Of a DNA stretch of 64,000 bases, positions 11,821 through 21,565 are shown piece after piece. Position 1 is the first letter of the stretch, and the number at the start of each line of letters is the position of its first letter. The stretch spans positions 1,872,501-1,936,500 of the forward strand of contig NC_091675.1 in NCBI RefSeq assembly GCF_042453785.1. The letters are read 5' to 3'. The position numbers and the translations under genes are program-made. The DNA is from Malus domestica. Taxonomy: Eukaryota; Streptophyta; Magnoliopsida; Rosales; Rosaceae. The notes below the pieces were generated by a model, which was not told the DNA's origin, made no database searches, and saw only the letters and a list, made by a program, of their open reading frames with translations.

Positions 11821-12846
11821 TTAATTCAAATTTCCCACTTGGTCCGAAGGGTCGGAAAACAAGAGCTCCCAAATCTCAGAAAACGCCTCCACAATAACGT
11901 CCTGGTAGTGGCGGGAATTCAAAGTCAAGAAACAATGGAGGAGCCCTTCCAACTCCTTGGCCTCGAATATCTGTTTTTCCATGATCATCTCCATCATCGA
12001 CCTCCTAAAGTCCTCGAAGGGATCCTCCGACTTCTTCACCACCGCCACGCTCTCCCTCACCTTCCCCTCTTCCCCACTGCACGCCCTCATCGGCCGCAGC
12101 ACCGTCTTTATCTTTCCGAACTCGCCGCCCGTCGTCCCCGCCGATTTCTTCGAATCCGAATCTGAATTCGATCTACGAACCTTATCGTAATCGCCACTGT
12201 TAGGTCTCCTCTTGCTGCTCTGCTTGTGCGGCGGTCCCGAGATCTTCTGGCCTATGGTGTCCATCACCAGCGAAAATTCGGTCGAGAAGCTTCTGGAAGA
12301 GTAGATCGGAGTTCCGCTTTCTTCGCTGATCTCTTCGCCGCCGTCGAATTCGCCGCTGAACCAGTTTCCGGACGAAATATTTATAAACGGAAGCTCCGGT
12401 TTCGCTTTCAATTTCGATTGCTTCTTCTTCGTCTTCCTCTTCTCCTTCTTCCGCTTCTTCCTGTAATAATTCTCGGTTTCCGAAATCGGCGACATAAGAT
12501 TATTATTATAGTTATTATAATTATGATTAAGTTCGTCATTATCTGCGGATGATTTGATTTCGACGTTGCAGTCGGAGATGAATCGCGTGGATGACCGGGA
12601 CCGGCACGATCCGCAGCCGAGGGATTTGGTGGGCTTGGATGACACGTGGCACTTTACGGAGGGGTCCTCCGGTGTGGACGGTGGCGGGGCCGGGAGGGTG
12701 AGGCTGGGGAAGCCGATGCCCATGGCTTTGGCGTTTACGGGGGACAGCCGGTAAATTGCCGGTAAAGTGGAGTTGCGTTTGGGGCGACAGAGTTGGATTA
12801 GCGGGATAACCCGAGGGAATTTGAGCTTAAAGGAGCGTTTAGCCAT
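11821..12846 (-). CDS. OVATE family protein (OFP7/8-like transcriptional repressor)
   Basis: Single-exon gene of 341 residues, start MAKRSFKLKFPRV. The N-terminal basic segment, with IPLIQLCRPKR and RLSPVNAKAMGIG, is typical of OFP7/OFP8-type proteins and probably binds DNA or directs nuclear import. A lysine/arginine-rich tract lies near residues 128-150, next to an asparagine-rich stretch. The C-terminal OVATE domain covers about residues 270-332: it begins VKKSEDPFEDFRRSM and includes LLHCFLTLNS, then a HxxVIxAF-like block and EIWELLF. OFPs repress transcription, bind TALE homeodomain proteins and TRM proteins, and influence organ shape. A TRM-type gene lies about 40 kb away, but I infer no direct link from that. 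The subgroup assignment is from memory of the N-terminus. Confidence 0.9.
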   Translation of the reverse strand: MAKRSFKLKFPRVIPLIQLCRPKRNSTLPAIYRLSPVNAKAMGIGFPSLTLPAPPPSTPEDPSVKCHVSSKPTKSLGCGSCRSRSSTRFISDCNVEIKSSADNDELNHNYNNYNNNLMSPISETENYYRKKRKKEKRKTKKKQSKLKAKPELPFINISSGNWFSGEFDGGEEISEESGTPIYSSRSFSTEFSLVMDTIGQKISGPPHKQSSKRRPNSGDYDKVRRSNSDSDSKKSAGTTGGEFGKIKTVLRPMRACSGEEGKVRESVAVVKKSEDPFEDFRRSMMEMIMEKQIFEAKELEGLLHCFLTLNSRHYQDVIVEAFSEIWELLFSDPSDQVGNLN

Positions 12847-14914
12847 TAATTAAGCTCGGGATTAAGCGGGATTAAGATGGAGGATTTGGGGTTGGATTAT
12901 ATAGTGAGGTGAGGCCGGCTGCAGATGCAGAGACAGTAGGATGGGATGGCTAAATTAAGAGGGATGAAGTGTGCATGGAATTCTGTCTAGCGATTGTATG
13001 GATCGAAAATGTGTGTAAAATAAATGGCTTGGTTTATGATTAATTAATTGATAATCAAATCACTAATCAGGTTGAAAGCTACTTAAAAATCAAATTAAGG
13101 AATTTGATCTATGATTCAGGTGGAGGATGCGGTTGGTTGTATCCAGTTCTGATAGGTTGACGAGTTCCATGCAAAGACTTGATCATACAAAGGGCCAAAC
13201 CAATCTCATTACCGTACATAATGGTATCCACATAGCATCGATATAGTACAGAATAATGATAGATACTGTATCAATAGTAAAACGTCACCAACTACCCTGT
13301 TGTACAAAAAGTTGAACCTTTTCACATCAAGGTGTTGCTCATATGAAATAGACTTTTTCCCCTGTAATGGACGGGCCAATTTGCACTGAGTTGGAGCTCA
13401 CCCAAATTTCAAAGTGTTTCATCCTTATTGTTATCGTTACAAAATTTAACGTTTAAAAATGATGAATGTCCTGCTTGAAAACGAATGATTTCGTTTTCCA
13501 TATGAGAATTAGATTCTCTCCGGATCTCTTCACTGAGGATCCGAATGATCAATTAATATCAACCGTTCATAAAAAATCGTACAACCACAATTGAATGTTT
13601 TATTATATTTTTAAAGGTAAAACAATCTCGTTTTGCATAAAAAATATTAAAAAAAAAAACAAAAAATTATAACCGCATAATCTTTAATAAACGGTTATTA
13701 TTAATTGATTTCCGGAAACCTAATTCCTACCATATGAATTGAAAGCCACTAGTTGACAAATTCGTTGAGGAGCTGGCAGCCAGATAGATACAATTCTGTA
13801 TGACACGTGTACAAGCAGATATCACTACAAGACAAAGTGTAGAAAGTTTCTTCTACTATACAATACACACACGCGCTTTGACATCTTGACTTTGCACTAT
13901 GGGTAGGGCTGGAGGCAAATACCAATTTGGTCAAGCTCCCCCTTTGCCATATTTGCCGACTGCAATGATTCAGGCCAGTCACAGGCAGCGTCAACGACAC
14001 AACCGCAACCGAGGTGTGGCTAAGCTTGGGTGGGTGGGGTTGGCAGATGACGGACGGGGGCGGGGGAGATGCTCCTGAGATAATGTTTTGTTTTTGTTTG
14101 CTGTTTGTTTATTAACTTGGCTTCTATTTTTTTTTTCAAATAAATGATTTTTCACTGTCTACGTTGTGTGGGCTCTTAGTGTGCCACGTCAACAACCTAA
14201 CAGAAAATTGACGAATCTAGACGACAAGGACCAAGTTGATGTGTGCTGGGGAAAGTTATGGATGACATTGATTGATTTTCAAATTAAGAGATCAAAACGA
14301 TGAGTTAGATTTCATAGACCATTTGTAATAAAACCTTTAAAATTATTTTTGCAGCATAGGTTTAATTACGTTGGTCAGAGCAGTGTGTTCCATCATTTGC
14401 ACTCAAGTTCAAATCTATTTTTATTAAAATTTAAATGAACTTAATGTAATTACTGTATCATTCACAAACATAGAATAACAAATATTGTCATACCACGATA
14501 AGAATATGTATGACAAGTTGAAATTAACTTAGTTACCTGGACTTGATGATCAATGCTAATTAGTTGTGGTAGGGGTTAAGGGGTCCTAAAATATGAATGT
14601 GATGTGCCCTTAAATGGTTCCAAGCCACGCGAGACCTACGCGCAAGGAGCACCTTAGGCAACATTACCTCCCTCCCCCACTCTTACCTTCTCATTTCCAA
14701 TACCAACTTAATCTCCCACTAATTAAATTAAAATTTCCACCAAAAAATACCCCTTATCTCTTCAAATTTTCAAATACCCTAGGGTGAGAAGGGGAAAAGT
14801 TTCGCTTTTCCTCTTTCTCTAATTTAATCAATTTACCTCCTCCTCTATTCCCTCACATATGTTCCTCAAATATTTAATTGTTACACTTTTACTTCACAAT
14901 TTAATTTAATTTCC
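12847..14914. other. Intergenic spacer, no gene seen
   Basis: This holds the upstream region of the OFP gene and the upstream region of the DUF620 gene, which are divergent. Most is AT-rich. Short frames near 13749-14000 look like chance. Around 13510-13740 there is transposon-like sequence with CTCTCCGGATC and TTTCCGG ends that I could not delimit. A CTCCCTC-rich pyrimidine stretch at 14670-14850 precedes the DUF620 start and may be its leader. Confidence 0.5.
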
Positions 14915-16376
14915 ATGCGGAAGCTATGCCCTAACCTAGACAAAGAAGATGGCCTGGATACCGTCCTCGAGGTGCCTATTCCGGAGGAAATGTTCACCAG
15001 CATGGGCAGCAACGTCGTGTTGCGGTTGGCGAATCTCTGTTCTTTCATGAAAGATCAGTCCCACGTCGAGAAAAATTCAAGATCATCTCATCCCTCGTCG
15101 GGATCAAATAATGAGTTCATGGCATTGCTCAAGCTTGTTGGTTCTCCCCTCATCCCCCTTCAGGTTGATTGCGACAGTGCACTCTCCCGCCCTATAAAAG
15201 ATTGTTCCATTGTACGTAATATTAACCTAATTTACCACATTATATAGTTTTCAGCTTTCACTTTTCATTACGTACGTACGTAGTTTGATATTGCATGCAT
15301 GCATGCGGGCAGGAGGGTTCTACGGCGAAATATATAGTGCAACAATATGGGGCGGCAACCGGGGGACTGGCGGCGTTGAAGTCGGTGAATAGCATGTACG
15401 CCGTTGGGGAGGTTAAGATGGTGGGATCCGAAATGCGCCAAGGTGATGATAGTGTACACGTTCAGAGCAAAGTCAATAGCGAGGTTGGTGGGTTTGTCCT
15501 ATGGCAAAAGAATCCCGACTTGTGGTACTTGGAATTGGTTGTTTCCGGCTTGAAAGTCAGTGCTGGAAGTGATGGCAAGGTCGTGTGGAATCAATCTGGC
15601 TCACAACCTTGCCGTGCGAATAAAGGCCCTCCAAGACCCCTCCGTCGTTTCTTTCAGGTATATACAGTTTTAGGTCGCAATCATCTTAAATATTAGGACT
15701 CATATGGAACTAATGTTGTATAAAGCCTTTTGCTTAGAAACTCTTTTTTCTAAATGTACTTTTGTTTAGAAATATGTTGAACTTTTTAATAAAGTCTCAA
15801 ATGTTTAACGAAAACTGTGGTTAAGGAGCGCAGTCAACTTAAAATCGTGATTAAGGAACAACATTAACAATTATTTGTTGATTAGGGTTTGGGCCCCAGG
15901 AGCACTGCCAACTTGTTCCTAGATGCAATGTGCACAGGAGAGAAAAACATCAACAAAGAAGAATGCTTCATCCTCAAGCTCAAAACCCCCACGGAAATAC
16001 TCCAATCCCAAAGCAGCCCCCAGACTGAAATAGTCCATCACACCATCTGGGGCTACTTCAGCCAGCGGACGGGACTGCTAATCCAGTTCGAGGACACCAA
16101 GCTGGTCAAGATGAGGTCGCGAAACGACGACGTTTCTGGGAGACGACGATGGAGACGGTGATCGGGGACTACAGATACGTCGACGGGATAAACATAGCGC
16201 ACGGCGGTAAAACGTCGGCTTTGCTGTACAGGTACGGACACGCTTACAACCAGAAGAGGAGGATTGGGGAGACGTGGAAGATTGACGAAGTGGATTTTAA
16301 TATATGTGGGTTGTCCATGGATTGCTTTCTGCCTCCGGCGGATCTTAAGAGGGAAGATGGCGGTGGAGATCAATAA
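14915..16376 (+). CDS. DUF620 family protein with apparent frameshift
   Basis: Three exons: 14915-15211, 15313-15657 and 15886-16376, with GT-AG junctions in phase. The protein starts MRKLCPNLDKEDGLD. It contains the family blocks TAKYIVQQYGAATGG, GGFVLWQKNPDLWYLELV and FQGLGPRSTANLF. In the last exon the frame carrying KLVKMRSRNDDV ends in a false tail. The next frame resumes at once with ETVIGDYRYVDGINIAHGG, the expected continuation, down to FLPPADLK. One T appears to be missing near 16135 (GTTTCTGG where GTTTTCTGG would keep the frame). Either the gene is recently inactivated or the assembly has a one-base error. Function of DUF620 proteins is not established. A pyrimidine-rich leader lies upstream. 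Confidence 0.85.
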
Positions 16377-16756
16377 CACGTACGATACGACTGTGTTTTG
16401 TTTGGTCAATTTATTTTTACAGAACCAATACAAAAAACAAAGAAAGAAAAAAGAAAGGAGGACTAAGGAAGAAGTGCATGTACATATAGGTAAAAAGCAA
16501 AATTGTTTTTTATGCATTGAAGCCTGTGGTTTTTGAAATTAGAGAGCAAGAAGAAGAGAGATTAACATCATTTGACCACTAAATTAGCATGAAATTAAAG
16601 TAATTGGTCATATGTGGAGGTTCAATAGGATTTTAGGCCCCATGGTTTTGCGCTATGAAACCTGGAGAAACACTGAGATAAGTCGTGCGTGTGAGTTGAT
16701 CTTGACCATTCACAATGTTTAAACCCACGAAATTAGGGTTTAGTAAACTTTACAAC

Positions 16757-16945
16757 TGGGCCTAACAAAAGTTGGACTATTATAATTTTATTAAAAGCCC
16801 ATAGAAAACCCCAGATTTCCATTCAAAGCCCAAAACGAAAAGGAGTGGGCCGCGCCACCAAAATATCAAATCTGTTCGTCAGATGGGTAAAACCCTAATT
16901 CACATAAACCCCTATATAATCTCGATCCTTCTCCTATCCGCCTCC
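16757..16945 (+). promoter_or_regulatory. Site II, telobox and TATA promoter of the snoRNA cluster
   Basis: TGGGCY site II elements are visible at 16757-16762 and 16846-16851 on the plus strand and at 16796-16801 and 16827-16832 as AGCCCA. A telobox (AAACCCTAA) lies at 16890-16898 and a TATA box (TATATAAT) at 16913-16920, so transcription should start near 16945. This set is known from plant ribosomal protein and snoRNA genes. The following pyrimidine-rich leader and the C/D snoRNAs downstream fit a polycistronic RNA polymerase II transcript. Confidence 0.75.
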
Positions 16946-17291
16946 CATTCTTCCCCTTTCTCAGTCGCCCTTCAAATTTCAATCTCCGCAGATCTGATTG
17001 TGTTTCGGATCTGAATACTTAGCGTCTGTGTTTTCTGAGTTTTGGTTTCGATTTTCTGTGTGCGCGTCTATGTTTGTTTGTCATGCATCTGTTTACCCTC
17101 TCATTCCACGCAAAATTCAATGGTGGAGGAGCTTAGAACGGATGCAGATATCGATTGGTTGGCTTACCAGCTCACTGCAGATTGTTTGAGTTTGCTTTTG
17201 GGTCAAATGGACCTACCGATATACTTATATGCTTAATTATGTTTAATTTATTTTCTTAATTATGTCTAGTTTTGTGTGGGTCGAATATCGA

Positions 17292-17377
17292 ATGGCAAAT
17301 GATGAATAATCTTTTCCGCTTATTGATATACTGAATCTTCTGTGTTGACATAAACTCCGCTTATTATCTGATGCCAT
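17292..17377 (+). ncRNA. Box C/D snoRNA guiding 25S rRNA (U44/U48 region)
   Basis: The terminal stem ATGGCA (17292-17297) pairs with TGCCAT (17372-17377). Box C is ATGATGA at 17299-17305, box D is CTGA at 17368-17371, and a D' CTGA lies at 17331-17334. The D' guide TCCGCTTATTGATAT is a perfect 15-nt complement of the 25S rRNA 5' region AUAUCAAUAAGCGGA. By the plus-five rule it targets U44 of plant 25S, counted on the Arabidopsis sequence from memory. The D guide CTCCGCTTATT covers the same stretch shifted and points to U48. This agrees with the plant snoR44 type; the name is from memory, the pairing is read directly. Confidence 0.85.
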
Positions 17378-17443
17378 TTTTCTATCTTTTTATTTATTTA
17401 TTTGGTTTTTTTTTAAAATTTTTTTTTTGGGAAGAAATGGAAG

Positions 17444-17533
17444 GGCAAAGCGTATGATGCAAAATATTATCACTTATACTACACACCGAAATAAATGTGG
17501 ACAAAATCTCCGCTTATTATCTGAAGCTTTGCC
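17444..17533 (+). ncRNA. Box C/D snoRNA, second 25S rRNA 5'-end guide
   Basis: The terminal stem GGCAAAGC (17444-17451) pairs perfectly with GCTTTGCC (17526-17533). A C-like box GTATGATGC is at 17452-17460 and D box CTGA at 17521-17524. The guide before box D, TCTCCGCTTATTAT, matches that of the previous snoRNA and complements 25S AAUAAGCGGAG over 11 nt. The C box departs from RUGAUGA, so this copy may be weaker. It appears to be a diverged paralogue of the D half of its neighbour about 150 bp upstream. Confidence 0.7.
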
Positions 17534-17612
17534 ATATTTTATTGATTTTTAATCAAATTAGTAATTTCTTTTTTTGTAAATTTTTAGTGACAGTTTTGTT
17601 TATGGTGTTAAA

Positions 17613-17714
17613 AATGGTTTCGATGATGAGGAAAAGCAGACGGGCGGACAGAATCTGATGCTGTGTAGATTGTCTGCAATTTCCACGTATGTGGAATTGT
17701 CTCTGAGGATTATT
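17613..17714 (+). ncRNA. Box C/D snoRNA candidate, target unknown
   Basis: Box C ATGATGA is at 17623-17629, box D CTGA at 17703-17706, and a D' CTGA at 17655-17658. The flanks AATGGTTT and GGATTATT can pair with several G-U wobbles. An internal hairpin TTCCAC-GTAT-GTGGAA sits at 17681-17696 just before the D guide. I found no convincing complement in rRNA from memory for GTGGAATTGTCT or GACGGGCGGACAG. Position, length and boxes support it as part of the cluster. Confidence 0.6.
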
Positions 17715-17829
17715 TGTTTTTGGTTTTTAAATTGTATTAAAATTGAGTTAATAGTAATTAGAAGTGAAATGTGTGAGTTAATTGCATTTGATTAGTAGTT
17801 TAATTGTTTGGATTATGTTTTCCTGAGTT

Positions 17830-17912
17830 GGTGCAGTGATGATGTTGCTCTAATATATGTCTGGACATATGAGATTAAAACAGTGATATCACATGCAACA
17901 CTTCTGAGCGCC
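17830..17912 (+). ncRNA. Box C/D snoRNA candidate, target unknown
   Basis: Terminal stem GGTGC (17830-17834) pairs with GCGCC (17908-17912). Box C is GTGATGA at 17836-17842 and box D CTGA at 17904-17907. An internal hairpin ATATGT-CTGG-ACATAT lies near 17855-17870. The D guide ATGCAACACTT has only about seven matching bases in 18S rRNA that I can recall, which is too few to call a target. It is the last member seen in the cluster; downstream there are only three short repeats of AATCTGCTGAATGTG (17967-18090). Confidence 0.65.
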
Positions 17913-18818
17913 CTAAAAATTTGATTTCTTCAAGTTTTGTTTTATTGATACTTTTTTGTGTTGTAAAATCTGCTGAATGTGTGTAGTGGAATAAATAAAA
18001 CATGATACAATATTTACTAGGTTTCTCTATAATGTGACTAGTGGAATAAAATCTGCTGAATGTGTGTTGTAAAATCTGCTGAATGTGCGTATTATAATTT
18101 GGGCAAATATGAAAAATTAAATGAGAAAATTGTTGCAATAATCTTTTAATTTTAATCTAATTTGTAGCAATAGTTCTTCAAACATGACTTGTTTTGATTG
18201 AAGTTTTGGGGGAATTGAAGAACTATAGTTGCATAAACTTATGATCACGAATTTTTAGCTGAAAAACCGTAGTTAAGGTTGGAGATCATTTCTTCAATTC
18301 AATACAGTATTAATGGAGAGAATATCGGTTTGGTAATAAGGATATAGAACAATTTAGGGAGTTTCCTCATAAAATTCTTCTGTTGGGCTTAAAGAAAATA
18401 TCAAAGTTATGGGTTGAGTCATTCATATCTCTCCCTAAATAGGCTACTTGAAACCCTATGTCGGCCCTGATTGAAACATAAGTGGGTTGTTAGTTCCGGC
18501 CCTGTGACGAATAACGTTGGTGAACCTAATTACGAATTAGAAACTGAAATTAAATAGTTTAGTTTATTTATTTATTTATTTTTAAAAAATGAATAACTGG
18601 TGGCAATTTATGATTATTCATCTCTTTTTAAACCTGGGGAAATTATAGAGAATTTCAACATGCCCGAAGCCACGGTCAAATAGACTCACCAGCTAGAAGC
18701 ATTGAACTCAAGACCTCACAATTTATTTACTTATTAATGAGCTGCAGTCCGCGCACTTACCATTGAGTCATTTACTGTTGCTTTTAAATGATTTTATTCG
18801 AGTTTAACAAAAAAAAAA

Positions 18819-18962
18819 GGGGTGTGCTAACCACACACCTCATTTTACTTCTCACACTTTTTGATAATTTATATCCGTTGATCTTTTCAATTTATCAGAT
18901 CCAACAATCGTATATTAAAAAGGTGTGTGAGAAGTAAAATGGAGTGTGGATATCACATTCCA
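18819..18962. mobile_element. MITE, family with GTGTGCTAWCCACAC ends, copy A
   Basis: Imperfect terminal inverted repeats of about 40 bp: the left end reads GGGGTGTGCTAACCACACAC and the right end is its near complement, ending GGATATCACATTCC. The two arms share CATTTTACTTCTCACAC. A related copy lies at 49120-49267. There is no coding capacity. Confidence 0.75.
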
Positions 18963-18991
18963 AAAAAATAAAAAGAAATGCTTTATTTAAG

Positions 18992-19146
18992 AGGAAAACT
19001 AATGAAAATGGCTTGAAAATTTTGAGTTTTAATGATAATGTCAAAATAAAGGGTAAAGTGAATAGTACCTGGATTGACTTTTTAGTATAAAAATATGATT
19101 TTTCGTTAAAGTGAACGGTAACAGAACATTTTCGTTAAAGTTCCCT
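18992..19146. mobile_element. MITE-like repeat (TTAACGAAAA family), copy A
   Basis: About 155 bp starting AGGAAAACTAATGAAAATGG and ending GTTAAAGTTCCCT, with an internal GTGAATAGTACCTGG motif. It is closely similar to the reverse complement of 49943-50097. I know this sequence type as very common in Rosaceae intergenic DNA. It is non-coding. Confidence 0.75.
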
Positions 19147-19644
19147 TATTTAAGTGTTGTTTGTTGTCGGTTAATTATTTGGTGCGACTTGCGAGTTGGT
19201 GGTCCTAATTAAATTAGGCTACTGTCATTGCTTAGATGTCAAATCGGTGGCCCTACTCACTTTTGTTTTCAAATTTTTTGAATGTCCAACGCTTAATAGC
19301 CACATTTTTATCTCTTACAATTCGTAATTAGTCTGATATTTATTTTTTTATTTCGCGCGTATAAAAAAAAAAAAGAATTAGAATAAAAAAATAATTGTGG
19401 TAGGTGTGCGTGGTCGGTACGAGTCAAAGGATTAATCTATCAATCGTATTTACAGTCAACAATGGAGGAGTGAGATCAACGTACATCAACTAAGGTAAAG
19501 ATTGTCCTCTAAAAAGTTCACCTACCACAAGTTGACATAATTTAATGGTATCTAAGTATTTCTTAATAAAATTCATAACTACCATACATAAAAAGCCTAA
19601 AAACAAGAGAAAAACTTGAGTATGAACGTTGGACTAGACTAATC

Positions 19645-20462
19645 TAGGGATGGGTAACGGTTATGGTGGGTGGGTAACCGTGGTTATTTACCCATAACCG
19701 TTTATGCTCATACCCACATAACCGTTTACCTGTTGGGTAATTGCCTAAACAGTTATACTCATATCTATAACTGTATACCCATTTAATCGTAACCGTTTAA
19801 TACCCGTTTACCCATTTATCATTTTTAACCCGTTTATCTTTTTTTTTTACCATTACCCTTTTTTCACCCGTCTACATGTTTTTTAACAACTTGAAAATTA
19901 AAAAAAAAATTGTCATAATTTTCTTTTTCTTTTTTTACAATTAAACACCGTTATAGGTACATTCATCATACATTTCCATATTTTAATTTTTTTTAAGTCC
20001 TTATATCATTCCAATAATTGAAATAATAGTTTACGGACGATATATTTAACTGTTACCAATGAAGGTAAATATAATATTTTATTATTGGGTTACAAAAATT
20101 GTTTAGAAGACATTTCTATCAAAACATTTTTGTCAATTTCACGGTTACCCACAAGGAAATTTAAATTAATTTGGTCAATTCCTTGATGATGAGAATCATC
20201 ATTCCTATAGCAGTGTTACTGAGAGAATGACCGATGAATTCCTTGTTAATTTATTGGGTGCTAAGTATTATTGGATCGAGAACATGGTTTGTATTAGTTT
20301 TACATATATAAAATAAATAAGTAAACGGTTACTCGTTTATAACCGCCCATTTAAATTTCGTGGGTAAACAGTTATGGGTATAACAGTTTATTTATCTAAA
20401 CAGTTACCTATAACCGTAACCGTTTAATTTAAATGAGCGAGTAACCGCGATTACCCATCTTA
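19645..20462. mobile_element. Non-autonomous hAT-type element with 8-bp target duplication
   Basis: The left end TAGGGATGGGTAACGG mirrors the right end, which reads CGATTACCCATCTTA. Flanking 8-mers are GACTAATC (19637-19644) and GACTAACC (20463-20470), one mismatch apart, as expected for hAT superfamily insertion. Internally, GTAACCG/CGGTTA motifs recur many times near both ends, giving subterminal repeats typical of hAT transposase binding sites. It has no transposase frame. Confidence 0.75.
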
Positions 20463-21472
20463 GACTAACCATAACAAGTTTCTGAAGAAAAAATTTCATA
20501 AGTACCATGATCGTGATGGAGGCTAAAAATGACAGGAAAACTTGAGTACGAATGCCGACCACACTAATTAAATACAAGACTATATATTTCAATCGTATTC
20601 CATATACACGATCACATTCAAGATGACAGCAGGTGATTAAAACCAGCCCTCAATGCCAAACAAACAGGTGTCGTGACGATTGGAAATGATTTGTGTAATC
20701 GGAATTTTTTTTTATTATGACCGGAATATAAGGGGTACACCATATATTTTTATATAAATGATGAAAAATTTTATTTTTTAAGTTATTAACTTTTTAACAC
20801 ATATATTTCACTATATGTGTAATAACACGTCGTATACCACTTTATATATCGATCACACTAAAAAATTATTGTAGTCGACAGATTATACCCCTCCCGCGTC
20901 CAAGTGGACCCTGCGTTGGCCGTTCGCACATACTTTGCTGGGTGCTGTCGCCACAAAACCATTCAGAAATTTCGGAAATGGTAGCTCGCAAAGCACTCCA
21001 CGATTTCCCTTCCCTTCCCATATCAAAATCCAATTTCAAAGCTTGTCTCGTGTCTCGTTCCGTTGACTAAAAGCATTCATCGCCAAATTCGAGATTTCGA
21101 GTTTGATTTTCTTCACCTGGTAATCGTATCGTCTTGCTAGGAACTTGTCGTTCAATTAAATAAGAGTATTTACCACAACTTGAGGTTTCTAATTCGATTT
21201 TATTCATCTCAAATTGTCTTGGTATGAGTTGGCTGATTAGTTAAACTCGAGATCTCAAACTTCTTTTTCTCCACCCCACCGTCTTGTCGCTAAACTGAAC
21301 CTCAAGTCACAAGTTTTATTTTTCCAAACTCGTATGTCGCAGTGACACTGAGACGGCTCACGCACCCATGATCTCGTGATCCCAACATATTAATACAAAA
21401 TTTATTACACCACACCCACAGTCCTACACTCCCCAGTACCCAAACTCTGTCTATCCGCTCTTACTCTAAATC

Positions 21473-21474
<2 letters not shown>
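20463..21474. other. Spacer upstream of the DUF1195 gene
   Basis: No gene is seen here. The sequence is AT-rich with no repeat that I could delimit. The pyrimidine-rich part from about 20980 to 21330, with repeated TTCAAATTCGAGATTTC-like phrases, may hold the promoter and leader of the DUF1195 gene. Confidence 0.4.

Positions 21475-21537
<63 letters not shown>
21475..21537. repeat. TA/GA microsatellite in a leader
   Basis: About six TA repeats are followed by a GA run of roughly 26 units ending at 21537. It lies 28 bp before the ATG of the DUF1195 gene, so it is probably in the 5' untranslated region and is likely length-variable. Confidence 0.9.
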
Positions 21538-21539
<2 letters not shown>

Positions 21540-21565
21540 CAACAGTGAAACTTCATCTTCTAAAA

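Noticed and set aside
12226-12552. Plus-strand frames opposite the OVATE gene
   Set aside because: They are antisense shadows of the GC-rich OFP coding sequence.
13749-14000. Minus-strand frame with MSLTLPVTGLNHCSRQ
   Set aside because: There is no family resemblance, splice context or conservation evidence; it lies in spacer.
17042-17236. Short frame with MVEELRTDADIDWLAYQ in the leader of the snoRNA transcript
   Set aside because: It could be a small peptide or uORF, but there is no family match or splice support. The transcript is better explained by the snoRNAs.
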